64,000 nucleotides of DNA, from contig NZ_QUFB01000010.1 of the NCBI RefSeq assembly GCF_003478335.1, forward strand, positions 11,294-75,293. Direction: 5' to 3'. The translations under genes were made by a program, and so were the position numbers. Of the stretch, positions 55,800 to 64,000 are shown piece by piece. The stretch is from Clostridium sp. AM49-4BH (GTDB lineage: Bacteria; Bacillota; Clostridia; Lachnospirales; Lachnospiraceae). The notes under the pieces are model-generated. The model was given only the letters and a program-made list of their open reading frames with translations, was not told where the DNA came from and ran no database searches. Within the stretch, counting starts at the first letter, position 1; every line of letters starts with the position of its first letter.

Positions 55800-56654
55800 T
55801 TATAATTTGGTGTAAATTTTGCTTTCTGAGTTTTTAATATGATGTCCGATGATCTCCGATACATCTGAAATCGTCATAAATGCCGAATAATCATCTTTTT
55901 CTATGATCTTACGGATCAACGGAAGCTCCATCCGGGTAATGACACAATATAGGACTGTCTTCTCCCCGGATAAAAGCCCTTCACCGGACAAAAAAGTAAC
56001 TGTCCGGCCTAACGTCTTATAAATATCCTCTGCGATCACGCGTCCCTGATCCGTAATGATCATTACCGCTTTGCCCTGATCCAATCCTGTATTAATATAA
56101 TCCACGATCCTAGATGTAATAAAATAGGTCAGAAGACTATATAACGCACGATCCAATCCGAACAATATACCGGCGATCAAATAAATGATAATGTTACAGA
56201 CCAGAACAATTTGACCTACGGAAAGTGATGTCTTTTTGGCGACCATGATCGCAACTGTCTCTGTGCCATCCAAACATCCTCCGTTTCGAATAATAAGTCC
56301 AACTCCGGCACCAAGAATCAATCCTCCAAACACTGTCGCCAATAATGCATCATAGGTGGCATCATAGTGCCAACGGTTAAAAATTTCTAAAAAGAGAGAG
56401 AATACACCCATTGCCACAATGGTCCTCGGAAGAAAGCTTTTTTCCAACTGCTTCGCTCCCACCAATACAAACGGTAAATTTAAGCATACCGTCAATATAC
56501 TTAACGAGATCGGAGTTATCGAACTAATGATAATACTGGTTCCCACAATCCCGCCGTCCAAAATGTTCGCTGGAACTAAAAACTCTTCCAAAGCAAATGC
56601 TGCCACTATTGCGCCTAATATGATGTTGATGTATCGGACAAGTATTTGTTTCAT
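55800..56654 (-). CDS. YitT family membrane protein
   Basis: ATG 56654 (after GGAGGTATAC) gives 284 residues. Five or six membrane segments (for example INIILGAIVAAFALEEFLVP and ATVFGGLILGAGVGLIIRNGG) precede a cytoplasmic DUF2179 domain (AVMIITDQGRVIAEDIYKTL, then GEKTVLYCVI). The family may move small molecules; no substrate is known. A 44-codon membrane peptide gene lies 45 nt upstream on the same strand. Confidence 0.9.
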   Translation of the reverse strand: MKQILVRYINIILGAIVAAFALEEFLVPANILDGGIVGTSIIISSITPISLSILTVCLNLPFVLVGAKQLEKSFLPRTIVAMGVFSLFLEIFNRWHYDATYDALLATVFGGLILGAGVGLIIRNGGCLDGTETVAIMVAKKTSLSVGQIVLVCNIIIYLIAGILFGLDRALYSLLTYFITSRIVDYINTGLDQGKAVMIITDQGRVIAEDIYKTLGRTVTFLSGEGLLSGEKTVLYCVITRMELPLIRKIIEKDDYSAFMTISDVSEIIGHHIKNSESKIYTKL

Positions 56655-56699
56655 GTATACCTCCATGCTTGCATTCTTTATGTGCCTTTGTTGAATCTA

Positions 56700-56834
56700 T
56701 TACGCTTCTTTATGTTCGTCCTTTGTCTGCGTTCTCTTAATGTCATCAGATCCGCTATTCTCCCACTTCCATGAAAAAACGCCTACCGCGATCAATGCCA
56801 CAACGACTAAAACAATACCTATTGTCTCTAACAT
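56700..56834 (-). CDS. 44-residue single-span membrane peptide
   Basis: The short frame starts at ATG 56834 with GGAGGTTTTTGCAT upstream, an excellent ribosome site. It has one hydrophobic span (TIGIVLVVVALIAVGVFSW, residues 4-22) and a charged tail (DDIKRTQTKDEHKEA). It probably shares the transcript of the YitT-family gene. Small size makes it easy to miss; no family is recognised. Confidence 0.6.
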   Translation of the reverse strand: MLETIGIVLVVVALIAVGVFSWKWENSGSDDIKRTQTKDEHKEA

Positions 56835-56983
56835 ATGCAAAAACCTCCTATTTATTCTTTTTTTCTACCATAAAAAAACCGTGCCCCCTTTGGCTGAGCG
56901 GTCTCATTTACCTGTGCAATCTTATGCACATACATATTGTATAATTTGGAAATACATGACGAACGCAGGTAAAGATCTGCGTG

Positions 56984-57451
56984 TCAAAAAAAGAATATTG
57001 CGGGGATTTTCTGCCCGTCCTTCCGATGAATAAAAGACACGATCTGTTGATGAACATCCCGGATCAATGTCGCCTTTAGAATATATTGATTATGCATAAT
57101 GCTAACGCATCTTGCATAACAATCTGTCAAACAATAGCAAATACGCTCAAACTTTGATAAACTAACCGTCTTCTGCTCCCGAATAAGATTCAGTTTCTGC
57201 ATCGTATTTGCCGATCCATCCTCAATCCGACAATCTTCCTTGGCAAAAGAAGTTTGTATCATATGTAAATAATGCTCTGCTTTTGCATTCTGAAAAGAGT
57301 CAACCTGCACAGTCTGTCTAGAGCAATATGTCTGCTGTCTCTGCATAGAAAACACACCGCATTCACCATACGCAGAAAATGCGCTGGTCAATGCGATGCA
57401 TAATATGAACAAATAGCATATGATCTTTTTGGAATAAGCTATTCTTTGCAT
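56984..57451 (-). CDS. Uncharacterised secreted protein
   Basis: ATG 57451 with AGGA upstream gives 155 residues; the longer frame crosses the promoter and is unlikely. A signal peptide (YSKKIICYLFILCIALTSAFSAYG) is followed by a cysteine-containing region (GECGVFSMQ, EDCRIEDG, CYCLTDCYARCVS) and a basic, phenylalanine-rich end. Six or more cysteines hint at disulfides. No family is recognised. It has its own promoter and follows the chemoreceptor gene. Confidence 0.6.
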   Translation of the reverse strand: MQRIAYSKKIICYLFILCIALTSAFSAYGECGVFSMQRQQTYCSRQTVQVDSFQNAKAEHYLHMIQTSFAKEDCRIEDGSANTMQKLNLIREQKTVSLSKFERICYCLTDCYARCVSIMHNQYILKATLIRDVHQQIVSFIHRKDGQKIPAIFFF

Positions 57452-57496
57452 ATTAATCCTCCATGCTGTGCAGTTACCTAATCTCTTGTAACTGCT

Positions 57497-57526
57497 ATTA
57501 TAGCATATTCCACTAAACTGACGCAA
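57497..57526 (-). promoter_or_regulatory. Promoter of the uncharacterised secreted protein gene
   Basis: On the minus strand TTGCGT (57521-57526) and TATAAT (57497-57502) are 18 nt apart. An 8-bp hairpin (GCAGTTAC with GTAACTGC) follows in the short leader. Confidence 0.55.
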
Positions 57527-57530
57527 CTAA

Positions 57531-59237
57531 TTACACCTGAAAATTCTGAATATGGTTTGCCAACGCATCTGCCATTGTTCGCAGACTTTCCGTCGACTGT
57601 TCGATATTCTTAAAGTCTGCTGTCATAGCACCCAATGCTGTATTGGTCTTTTCGGTGTCGCTTACATTATGAGTGGCAATATCTGACATTGCCTTAAATA
57701 CCTGCATGATCTCTTTTCTCGCACACTCTAATTCTTTCATACGGCTCTCTATGCTGCGGATACTGCTTACCGAATGCTCGATTTCATTCATCACGGTCGC
57801 CACACTGCCTTCCGTTCCTTCAATAAAATCGTTTTGCTGGGTAATAATTTCCTGCGCATTTGTCATTGTCTCAACAACAAGTTCTGAATCGTTTAACAAA
57901 GTCTCAACTATCTCTTCAATATTGCCGCTGGCACTATTCGTCTGCTCTGCCAGCTTCTGAATCTCAGACGCCACAACGGCAAACCCTTTACCGGCATCGC
58001 CTGCCCTTGCCGCTTCAATGCTTGCATTCAAAGCTAACAGATTTGTTTCTTCTGCAATTTCTGAAATAAAGCGAGAAGCCTCACGAATTTTTTGTGCGGA
58101 TGCATTTGTCTGTTTTGTCTGCTGTGCGATCGTCTCTACAGCCTGATGCACCTCATCGCTGATCACACGAAGCTGATGTACAATTTCCGTTGCATGATCA
58201 CTTGCCTTTTTCATGCTGTCTGCACCATTTCCAAGATCTTCTGCCTCCTGTCCGGTCTCTAACAGCAGATTTCCCATATTATTTACGTTGAAGGACGCTT
58301 TTTTGATATCTTCTGCCTGTCGATCTGCCCCCTCCGTTATACCATCCATTGTCTCTTTGACATTTTCAATGCTGTGAAAAGTCTGATGTGCCGTCTGTTC
58401 TAATGAATCAGATGAATCACGCAGAGAATCCGTGCTTCCCTTAATGCCACTTATAATGCCAAGCAATTCCTGCTGAAGCTTGCGGATTGCCCGCGACAGA
58501 TCTCCAATCTCATCTTTGCGTCGAGCCAGTTTATCTGATATCGTCAATTGCAGATTTCCGGCAGATACCTGCTGAACTGATGCGATACCTACTTTAAGTG
58601 CCTTTGTGATCGAGCTTGCACAAATACTGACAACGATCACGCACACGATCGTAACAAACACTACAATCGCTATAATCGTGCTAATAATCTTTATAACACT
58701 GCGAAATGTCTCCTGTTTGGGACTTCCTGCGAACACCATTCCAATTGGTGTACTTTTATCATCCGGCTGATATACCGGAGTAAAATATCCATAATACATA
58801 GTCCCTTCAATAGAAACATTCTCACTAAAATATTCGTGCCCTGCACCTAGAACTTCTTTTTGGATCTTTTCTCCTGCCTCACTCTGTAAAATACGATTGC
58901 CATCTTTGTCCTTGGCAGAAGTCATAATGCGCTTGTTTCCATAAAAGAAGGTAACTTCCATGCCGGATTCTTCTTTGATCGTATCTACCAGATTGTCGGA
59001 CTGGGAAATGTTGTAACTGCCTTTCCATACATCACCATTCTTCGTTTCCAGATAAGATCCGGTATTTTGATCATATGCTGCCTGTGTCGCTGTTGCTGTT
59101 CCTCGCAGAGAATTTTCTACCTGTTGGATGATCGCACCCTTCATGATCGTTGCTGCCACCAAAATAACAATTGCCCCGAGTAAAACAAGTGGGAGCAGTG
59201 AGCAAACCAACACTTTCTTACGAATCGTAAAATTCAT
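57531..59237 (-). CDS. Methyl-accepting chemotaxis protein
   Basis: ATG 59237 follows GGAGGGTGG and gives 568 residues. A first membrane span (about residues 9-32), an extracellular sCache-like sensor with [14 protein letters not shown] and [13 protein letters not shown], a second span near 185-210, a HAMP domain, and a long signalling helix bundle follow. The hairpin tip is [30 protein letters not shown] split over two turns. It directs flagellar movement through CheW/CheA. It starts 10 nt after the BMP lipoprotein gene, which suggests a joint role in nucleoside sensing. Confidence 0.93.
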   Translation of the reverse strand: MNFTIRKKVLVCSLLPLVLLGAIVILVAATIMKGAIIQQVENSLRGTATATQAAYDQNTGSYLETKNGDVWKGSYNISQSDNLVDTIKEESGMEVTFFYGNKRIMTSAKDKDGNRILQSEAGEKIQKEVLGAGHEYFSENVSIEGTMYYGYFTPVYQPDDKSTPIGMVFAGSPKQETFRSVIKIISTIIAIVVFVTIVCVIVVSICASSITKALKVGIASVQQVSAGNLQLTISDKLARRKDEIGDLSRAIRKLQQELLGIISGIKGSTDSLRDSSDSLEQTAHQTFHSIENVKETMDGITEGADRQAEDIKKASFNVNNMGNLLLETGQEAEDLGNGADSMKKASDHATEIVHQLRVISDEVHQAVETIAQQTKQTNASAQKIREASRFISEIAEETNLLALNASIEAARAGDAGKGFAVVASEIQKLAEQTNSASGNIEEIVETLLNDSELVVETMTNAQEIITQQNDFIEGTEGSVATVMNEIEHSVSSIRSIESRMKELECARKEIMQVFKAMSDIATHNVSDTEKTNTALGAMTADFKNIEQSTESLRTMADALANHIQNFQV

Positions 59238-59247
59238 AGCCACCCTC

Positions 59248-60432
59248 CTATTTCACGATCACTACATTTTTGTAGTACCAGTTAATGTTTCCGGTAATCG
59301 TTGCATCGTCTAATGTACTGTTTGCTGCCCCAATCTTCTTCCCGGTATTTGTTTCTAATACACCATCGAATACGTTGTTTTCACCACTAAGGATCGCTGT
59401 GGTCGCTTCATCAACTTTTTCCTGCGTTCCTTCCTTTGCAAACGATGCCAGGTCGGTGATCTGAATCAGCCCCTCTGCCATGCCACCATAATAATTTTCA
59501 CCGGTCCACGTTCCATCCATAATACTTTGTACTGCCGACGTATAATAAGCACTCCAGTTCCAGATCACACTTGTCAGGCAGGAATCCGGAGTTTCTTTAC
59601 TCATATCCGAGTTATAACCGATACCATACACACCCTTTTCCTGCGCTAATGTCTGAGGATATGCCGTATCACAATGCTGTGCCATAACATCGCAGCCCAT
59701 CGACAACAATTTTTCTGATGCCGCCTTTTCCTTCGCTGCATCATACCAGCTATTGGTTATTTTTACATAAATCTTTGCCGATTTATTAACCGATGCCACT
59801 CCAATGGCAAAAGCATCAATACCACCCGTTACCTCTGAATTTGAAGAATCCTGTGCTGCAACATATCCAATCTTGCCGGACTTTGTGTTCATCCCTGCCA
59901 CGATTCCGCTCAAATACCGTGCCTGATAGATTCTGCCAAAATAATTAGTAAAATTCTTGCCATTACTCTTATAACCGGTTCCATGAGAAAAATAAACTTC
60001 AGGATACTTTTCTGCCATCTTTTCTGTGGTATCCATGTAGCCCCAACTCGTTGTGAATATAATATTGCAGCCATCCGAAATACAGGCTTCGATTGCTTCC
60101 TGCGTTGCAACAGCATCGCTATCATCCACGATCTTACGCTCTATCTGATCTTCCTTGAGTCCGAGATTAGACTGCATACCCTTGACACCTAGATCATGCG
60201 TATATGAATAACCGCTTCCCTCTGACGGATCCGATATATATAATACGCCGACTTTAATGTTATCTTTGCTGATGCCACCACTTCCTGTTTCGCTCTCAGT
60301 CTGACTGCCTCCGTCATTTGTCGCCACATCGTCCGGTGTGCCGTTAGCTGCCCCACAGCCGGTCATACACAACAGACTGATTACCAACACAGCTGCCAAG
60401 GTGCGCCTTTTCTTCATTATTTTGTTGTTCAT
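59248..60432 (-). CDS. BMP (PnrA-like) family nucleoside-binding lipoprotein
   Basis: ATG 60432 gives 394 residues with a lipoprotein signal ([16 protein letters not shown]). The mature part has the BMP pattern [41 protein letters not shown] and the C-terminal [12 protein letters not shown]. Such proteins bind purine nucleosides for ABC uptake. No ABC ATPase or permease gene follows; a chemoreceptor does, so it may serve as a ligand receptor. It lies 73 nt after the purine permease gene. Confidence 0.9.
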   Translation of the reverse strand: MNNKIMKKRRTLAAVLVISLLCMTGCGAANGTPDDVATNDGGSQTESETGSGGISKDNIKVGVLYISDPSEGSGYSYTHDLGVKGMQSNLGLKEDQIERKIVDDSDAVATQEAIEACISDGCNIIFTTSWGYMDTTEKMAEKYPEVYFSHGTGYKSNGKNFTNYFGRIYQARYLSGIVAGMNTKSGKIGYVAAQDSSNSEVTGGIDAFAIGVASVNKSAKIYVKITNSWYDAAKEKAASEKLLSMGCDVMAQHCDTAYPQTLAQEKGVYGIGYNSDMSKETPDSCLTSVIWNWSAYYTSAVQSIMDGTWTGENYYGGMAEGLIQITDLASFAKEGTQEKVDEATTAILSGENNVFDGVLETNTGKKIGAANSTLDDATITGNINWYYKNVVIVK

Positions 60433-60505
60433 TCTCCCACCCTTTCTACACAGCAGACAGCACGCTTCCAAAGTTTCAAAAAGCACACTGTCCCACTATG
60501 TTTGA

Positions 60506-61837
60506 TTATGCTTTTTCTTGTATCGTTGCCTCCATATTCTGTGGTAAAACCAAATTCAATATGATAGAAACCAAAAATACAACTGCCACGCAGTTCTGCC
60601 CAAATACATTTTGTACCATTTCAGGAAAGATTGCGAACAGTTCAGGAACCTGTGTAAAACCAATACCAACGCTGAGTGATAATGCAGCGATCGTAATATT
60701 TCTCTGCGTATAGCCACATTTTCCGATCATCTGCAGACCACTGACAACGATCGTTCCAAACATCATGATCGTGCATCCACCTAATACCGCATCCGGTAAT
60801 GTTGCCAATAATGCTCCAAAGATCGGGAAGATTCCCGCTAAGATCATGATAGCCGCACCTGTTGCGATTGCAAATCGATTCACTACTTTCGTCATTGCGA
60901 TCAAGCCCACATTTTGGCTAAATGAAGTAATTGGCATACAGCCAAATACTGCTGATAATGCACTGATAAAACCATCACAGGCAATTGACCCGGCAGTTTC
61001 CTCCGGTGTGACATCACGATTTAAACCGGAAGATGCCATCGCAGATGTATCTCCGATCGTCTCTGTCGCCGACACCAAAAAGATCAATACAATGGATACA
61101 ATGGCGCCAGCATGAAATTCCGGCTTAAATGGCATAAGATGTGGCAATGCAATGATCGAACTTCCCTTTAGTCCGGAAAAATCCACCATTCCCATTACAA
61201 TGGCCAAAATATAACCAACTACTAAACCGAACAAAACAGAAAGCTGTTTGAAGTAAGATTTAGCAAAAATATTAAACAAAATGCAGGCAAGCAGCGTAAC
61301 ACCGCCTAACACCCAGTTCTCCCAAGCACCAAAGTTTTTACTTCCACTGCCACCTCCAAAGGAATTAGCCCCGACAGATAACAATGAAAAACCAATGGAT
61401 GTAACAACACTTGCTGCTACGATCGGTGCAACAATCTTGATCCAGTACTTGGCAAATAATCCCAAAACGCCCTCTACGATACCACCGATCAACACGGCAC
61501 CAACAATCGCCGGATAACCATATTTTGCTCCTATAACACATGCAATGGACACAAACGTAAAGCTGATACCCATAACAATTGGTAATCCGGAACCAATCTT
61601 CCATACCGGGAACAACTGAATCAATGTACCAATACCGGCAATGATCATTGCACTTTGGATCAACATTGCCGTCTGAGTCGAGGACAATCCACTTGCTCCT
61701 GCAACAATGATGATCGGTGCAATATTAGCAACGAACATAGCTAATATATGCTGCAACCCAAACGGAATTGCCTTAAGAAGTGGTACTTTTCCGTCTAATG
61801 TATAAATATTTTGTACAGATGTTTCATTTGTTTTCAT
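60506..61837 (-). CDS. NCS2 family xanthine/uracil permease
   Basis: The 443-residue product has about fourteen membrane segments of the NCS2 fold. It includes GLQHILAMFVANIAPIIIVAG in two parts, the substrate-site glutamate in SATETIGDTSAMASSGLNRD, and SFSQNVGLIAMTKV. Next to xpt it most likely imports xanthine or a related purine (PbuX-like) with protons. Confidence 0.93.
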   Translation of the reverse strand: MKTNETSVQNIYTLDGKVPLLKAIPFGLQHILAMFVANIAPIIIVAGASGLSSTQTAMLIQSAMIIAGIGTLIQLFPVWKIGSGLPIVMGISFTFVSIACVIGAKYGYPAIVGAVLIGGIVEGVLGLFAKYWIKIVAPIVAASVVTSIGFSLLSVGANSFGGGSGSKNFGAWENWVLGGVTLLACILFNIFAKSYFKQLSVLFGLVVGYILAIVMGMVDFSGLKGSSIIALPHLMPFKPEFHAGAIVSIVLIFLVSATETIGDTSAMASSGLNRDVTPEETAGSIACDGFISALSAVFGCMPITSFSQNVGLIAMTKVVNRFAIATGAAIMILAGIFPIFGALLATLPDAVLGGCTIMMFGTIVVSGLQMIGKCGYTQRNITIAALSLSVGIGFTQVPELFAIFPEMVQNVFGQNCVAVVFLVSIILNLVLPQNMEATIQEKA

Positions 61838-61946
61838 GTTCTTTATCCTTCCTGTTTCTCATTTCGTCTTTCTGCATATAGAAAAACGTCCTTTTCATTT
61901 CTTTGCAATCCACCCGATCTTATATCTATAGTTCTAACAGATCAGC

Positions 61947-62528
61947 TTACTGCTCACGAAATACAATTTCTTTCGTATCTGCATTCATGCTGTCCACAAT
62001 TGCGAGAGACTCTAACTGATATCCAAGATTGCGGATCAGTTTGCCACCCATTTGAAAACCCTTTTCAATAGCAATTCCAATACCCTCTACAGAAGCTCCG
62101 GCCTCCGTAATAATTGAAATCAACCCCTGCAGTGCACAACCATTGGCAAGAAAGTCATCAATGATCAACACCTTGTCCTCCGGAGATAAAAACTTTTTGG
62201 AAACTATGACCTGATTTTTACACTTATGTGTAAAAGATTCCACCTCAGCAACATACATATCTCCTTCAATATTGATACTCTTAGATTTCTTAGCAAATAC
62301 AACCGGAACGTTAAAATACTTTGCTACCACACATGCAATTCCTATACCGGAAGCCTCTATCGTAACAATTTTATTAATCTCCTTACCGGCAAAACGTTTT
62401 TTAAACTCTTCTCCCATTTGCTCAAATAATGAAATATCCATCTGATGGTTCAAAAAACTATCCACCTTCAACACGTTACCTTCTTTTACTATACCATCCC
62501 TTAGGATACGTTCTTCTAAAAAGTTCAT
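61947..62528 (-). CDS. xpt: Xanthine phosphoribosyltransferase
   Basis: The 193-residue product starts [21 protein letters not shown], has [17 protein letters not shown], and shows the PRPP loop [14 protein letters not shown] near residues 124-137. It salvages xanthine to XMP. ATG 62528 follows AGGAGGACAAG. No purine riboswitch is seen in its leader, unlike in Bacillus. It heads the purine unit behind a strong promoter. Confidence 0.95.
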   Translation of the reverse strand: MNFLEERILRDGIVKEGNVLKVDSFLNHQMDISLFEQMGEEFKKRFAGKEINKIVTIEASGIGIACVVAKYFNVPVVFAKKSKSINIEGDMYVAEVESFTHKCKNQVIVSKKFLSPEDKVLIIDDFLANGCALQGLISIITEAGASVEGIGIAIEKGFQMGGKLIRNLGYQLESLAIVDSMNADTKEIVFREQ

Positions 62529-62569
62529 CTTGTCCTCCTTGTATGGCACATTATGCCGTATATACAAAT

Positions 62570-62598
62570 ATTATACTGAATATATTTTGCAGATTCAA
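62570..62598 (-). promoter_or_regulatory. Sigma-A promoter of xpt
   Basis: On the minus strand TTGAAT (62593-62598) and TATAAT (62570-62575) are 17 nt apart. The leader is only about 35 nt, too short for a purine riboswitch. Confidence 0.75.
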
Positions 62599-62626
62599 GA
62601 ACAATTTGAGGCGTTACCGTTGTAAT

Positions 62627-62655
62627 TTGAAATTCTCAGAATTCCATGGTACAAT
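62627..62655 (+). promoter_or_regulatory. Sigma-A promoter of degV
   Basis: TTGAAA (62627-62632) and TACAAT (62650-62655) are 17 nt apart. A second TTGACA lies 17 nt further on with a weaker -10. Confidence 0.6.
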
Positions 62656-62737
62656 GAGCCTTGACATGCATAATACAGGAATATTATGACCACCTGTGAT
62701 CATGCAAAACATTTTTTGAGAAAGGTATGGTATTAAA

Positions 62738-63628
62738 ATGGCAGAAAATTATGTATTAAGCTGTTGTTCTACAGCAGACTTAACAGACGAACAGTTTGAG
62801 GCCAGATCTATTCATTATATCTGTTTTCATTTTGAATTGGGCGGCAAAAGTTATATGGATGATCTCGGCAAATCAATTCCTTTTGATGAATTTTATAAAC
62901 GTATGGAGCAAGGCGAAGACACTAAAACATCTCAGATCAATGCAGAAGAATTTGAGCAGTATTTTGAACCTTTTCTGCAGGAAGGCAAAGATATTCTACA
63001 TATCTGCCTCTCTTCCGGCATTTCCGGCGTCATGAATTCCGCCTGTATTGCCAGAGATATTCTCGCCGAAAAATATCCAGACCGCAAAATCTATATTGTT
63101 GATTCACTGGCTGCCTCCGCTGGATATGGACTATTGATGGATCGTCTGGCAGATCTGCGCGATGATGGAATGACTATTGATGAACTGCGTGACTGGGCAG
63201 AGGCCAATAAGCTTCATTTACGTCATTGGTTCTTCTCTTCCGATCTGACTTTCTTTATAAAAGGCGGTCGTGTATCAAAATCCGCCGGTACCATCGGAAA
63301 TTTGCTGAACATCTGCCCATTGCTGGATGTAAACAGCGAGGGCAAGCTGATTCCGCGCTTTAAGATTCGTGGAAAACGTAAGGTGATCCGTGAAATTGTC
63401 GCTAAAATGGAAGAAGATGCCGAAAATGGCTTAGACTACAATGGGAAATGTTTTATATCCCAATCTGCCTGCTATGAAGATGCCAAAGCAGTTGCCAATC
63501 TGATAGAGGCACGCTTCCCAAACTTAAACGGCAAAGTAGTGATCAACAATATCGGCACGACCATAGGAAGTCATACCGGTCCGGGTACAGTAGCACTCTT
63601 CTTCTGGGGCAGTGAACGCACACTGTAA
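62738..63628 (+). CDS. DegV family fatty acid-binding protein
   Basis: The 296-residue product has the N-terminal DegV domain with CSTADLTDEQF, KTSQINAEEFEQYFEPFLQEG in two parts, and the lipid-site serine in LSSGISGVMNSA. The second domain has FIKGGRVSKSAGTIGNLLNI and IGTTIGSHTGPGTVALFF. DegV (FakB) proteins hand fatty acids to FakA kinase for phospholipid synthesis; no fakA is adjacent. The ATG follows GAAAGG. Confidence 0.93.
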   Translation: MAENYVLSCCSTADLTDEQFEARSIHYICFHFELGGKSYMDDLGKSIPFDEFYKRMEQGEDTKTSQINAEEFEQYFEPFLQEGKDILHICLSSGISGVMNSACIARDILAEKYPDRKIYIVDSLAASAGYGLLMDRLADLRDDGMTIDELRDWAEANKLHLRHWFFSSDLTFFIKGGRVSKSAGTIGNLLNICPLLDVNSEGKLIPRFKIRGKRKVIREIVAKMEEDAENGLDYNGKCFISQSACYEDAKAVANLIEARFPNLNGKVVINNIGTTIGSHTGPGTVALFFWGSERTL

Positions 63629-63653
63629 GTCTCTTTGCCTTATCATAATACAC

Positions 63654-63689
63654 AAAACGCCTGCCAGGAACTCGTCCGCAGGCGTTTTT
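63654..63689 (+). terminator. Intrinsic terminator of degV
   Basis: AAAACGCCTGC and its complement form an 11-bp stem with a 13-nt loop and five T, 26 nt past the degV stop. The A run before it lets it work in both directions. Confidence 0.9.
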
Positions 63690-63699
63690 ATTATTTAGT

Positions 63700-63756
63700 A
63701 ACTGAAACTTCCCACACCTCATTATCTCATGCAACCACATATTGCTTATTATGTCA
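63700..63756. repeat. Dispersed intergenic motif, copy B
   Basis: The two blocks described for 40074-40129 recur here in the same order and orientation, with 13 instead of 12 nt between them. On the minus strand the motif lies about 11 nt upstream of the degV terminator hairpin, so a short leftward RNA ending there is possible. Confidence 0.7.
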
Positions 63757-64000
63757 GCAATAAATATAGTATTTTGCAGCCGATAAGCTAACTTATTCTG
63801 TCGGCAGAGAACTAAGATAATTGCCGCAGAACGCAGAGTTTTTAGGTGATTTCTTATTTTGTTACGTCTCTGATGAATACATGCCCGAAGGATTGTCTGA
63901 GATGTCCCGGTTTAGCAAGGTATCATCCATTTTTGGACGGGACGCTTTCGCTACGATGCGCTACGTCACGTTACTTAATGTCTCTGAAATACGAGACATA
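63757..64000. other. Non-coding right edge of the window
   Basis: No open frame of useful length is seen. There is a short stem at the very end (ATGTCTC with GAGACAT) and a GTAGCG repeat on the minus strand near 63953-63965. It may continue the dispersed motif into a larger repeat that runs out of the window. Confidence 0.4.

Noticed and set aside
56885-56930. tRNA-like D-arm phrase (GGCTGAGCGGTC)
   Set aside because: No acceptor stem, anticodon arm or T-arm can be drawn around it.
62529-62737. Purine riboswitch for xpt
   Set aside because: The promoter is about 35 nt from the gene and the conserved purine riboswitch core is absent.

Overview
The window reads as chromosome of a spore-forming, probably motile member of the Lachnospiraceae (Clostridia). 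The genus cannot be fixed from sequence alone. Supporting signs are GatCAB and ProS of Firmicute type, LL-diaminopimelate aminotransferase with DapA and DapB, dipicolinate synthase DpaAB, a SleB/CwlJ-type hydrolase, a FliK-like fragment, PilZ and chemoreceptor genes, a GH94 cellobiose phosphorylase, and strong GGAGG ribosome sites. Most genes lie on the minus strand; no rRNA or CRISPR was seen.

Layout. 1-5.1 kb: end of a FliK-like gene, PilZ, then a DUF1002-gatC-gatA-gatB operon read leftward. 5.2-20 kb: dapL, tRNA-Pro(CGG) beside proS, acyP, folP, a MATE transporter, folC, serC-serA, leuB-ilvD-ilvB. 20-27.7 kb: deoC, dut, then a peptidoglycan-binding gene cut into two halves by a 5.19 kb element. 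The element carries two overlapping serine recombinases and a three-gene cargo. 27.7-41 kb: M18 aminopeptidase, GH94, folA-hflX-TPR lipoprotein, a response regulator with GGDEF/EAL domains, a DtxR-like regulator, trxA, dpaAB, a SleB-like hydrolase, an AP2/HNH-like gene. 41-49.6 kb: FMN-riboswitch rib operon with yqeG, queH, cvpA-dapB-dapA, cobO, a two-OB-fold protein. 50-64 kb: typA, a four-gene cdaA operon, YitT, a purine cluster (xpt, NCS2 permease, BMP lipoprotein, chemoreceptor), degV.

Main result. Joining bases up to 21746 to bases from 26935 restores one 421-codon reading frame across a conserved stretch (VVIPEYIIVHDG), and the two inner ends of the intervening DNA form a near-perfect dyad as expected of attP. 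The interrupted gene has a sigma-K-like promoter (AC, 17 nt, CATACAATA), and the same rule finds a match in front of dpaA. This suggests a skin-like element removed during sporulation in the mother cell; the regulation part is inference.

Quality note. Three genes (FliK-like, gatA, deoC) each need one added base in a short single-base run to restore the frame. gatA should be essential, so base-calling errors are the likely cause for at least that gene.
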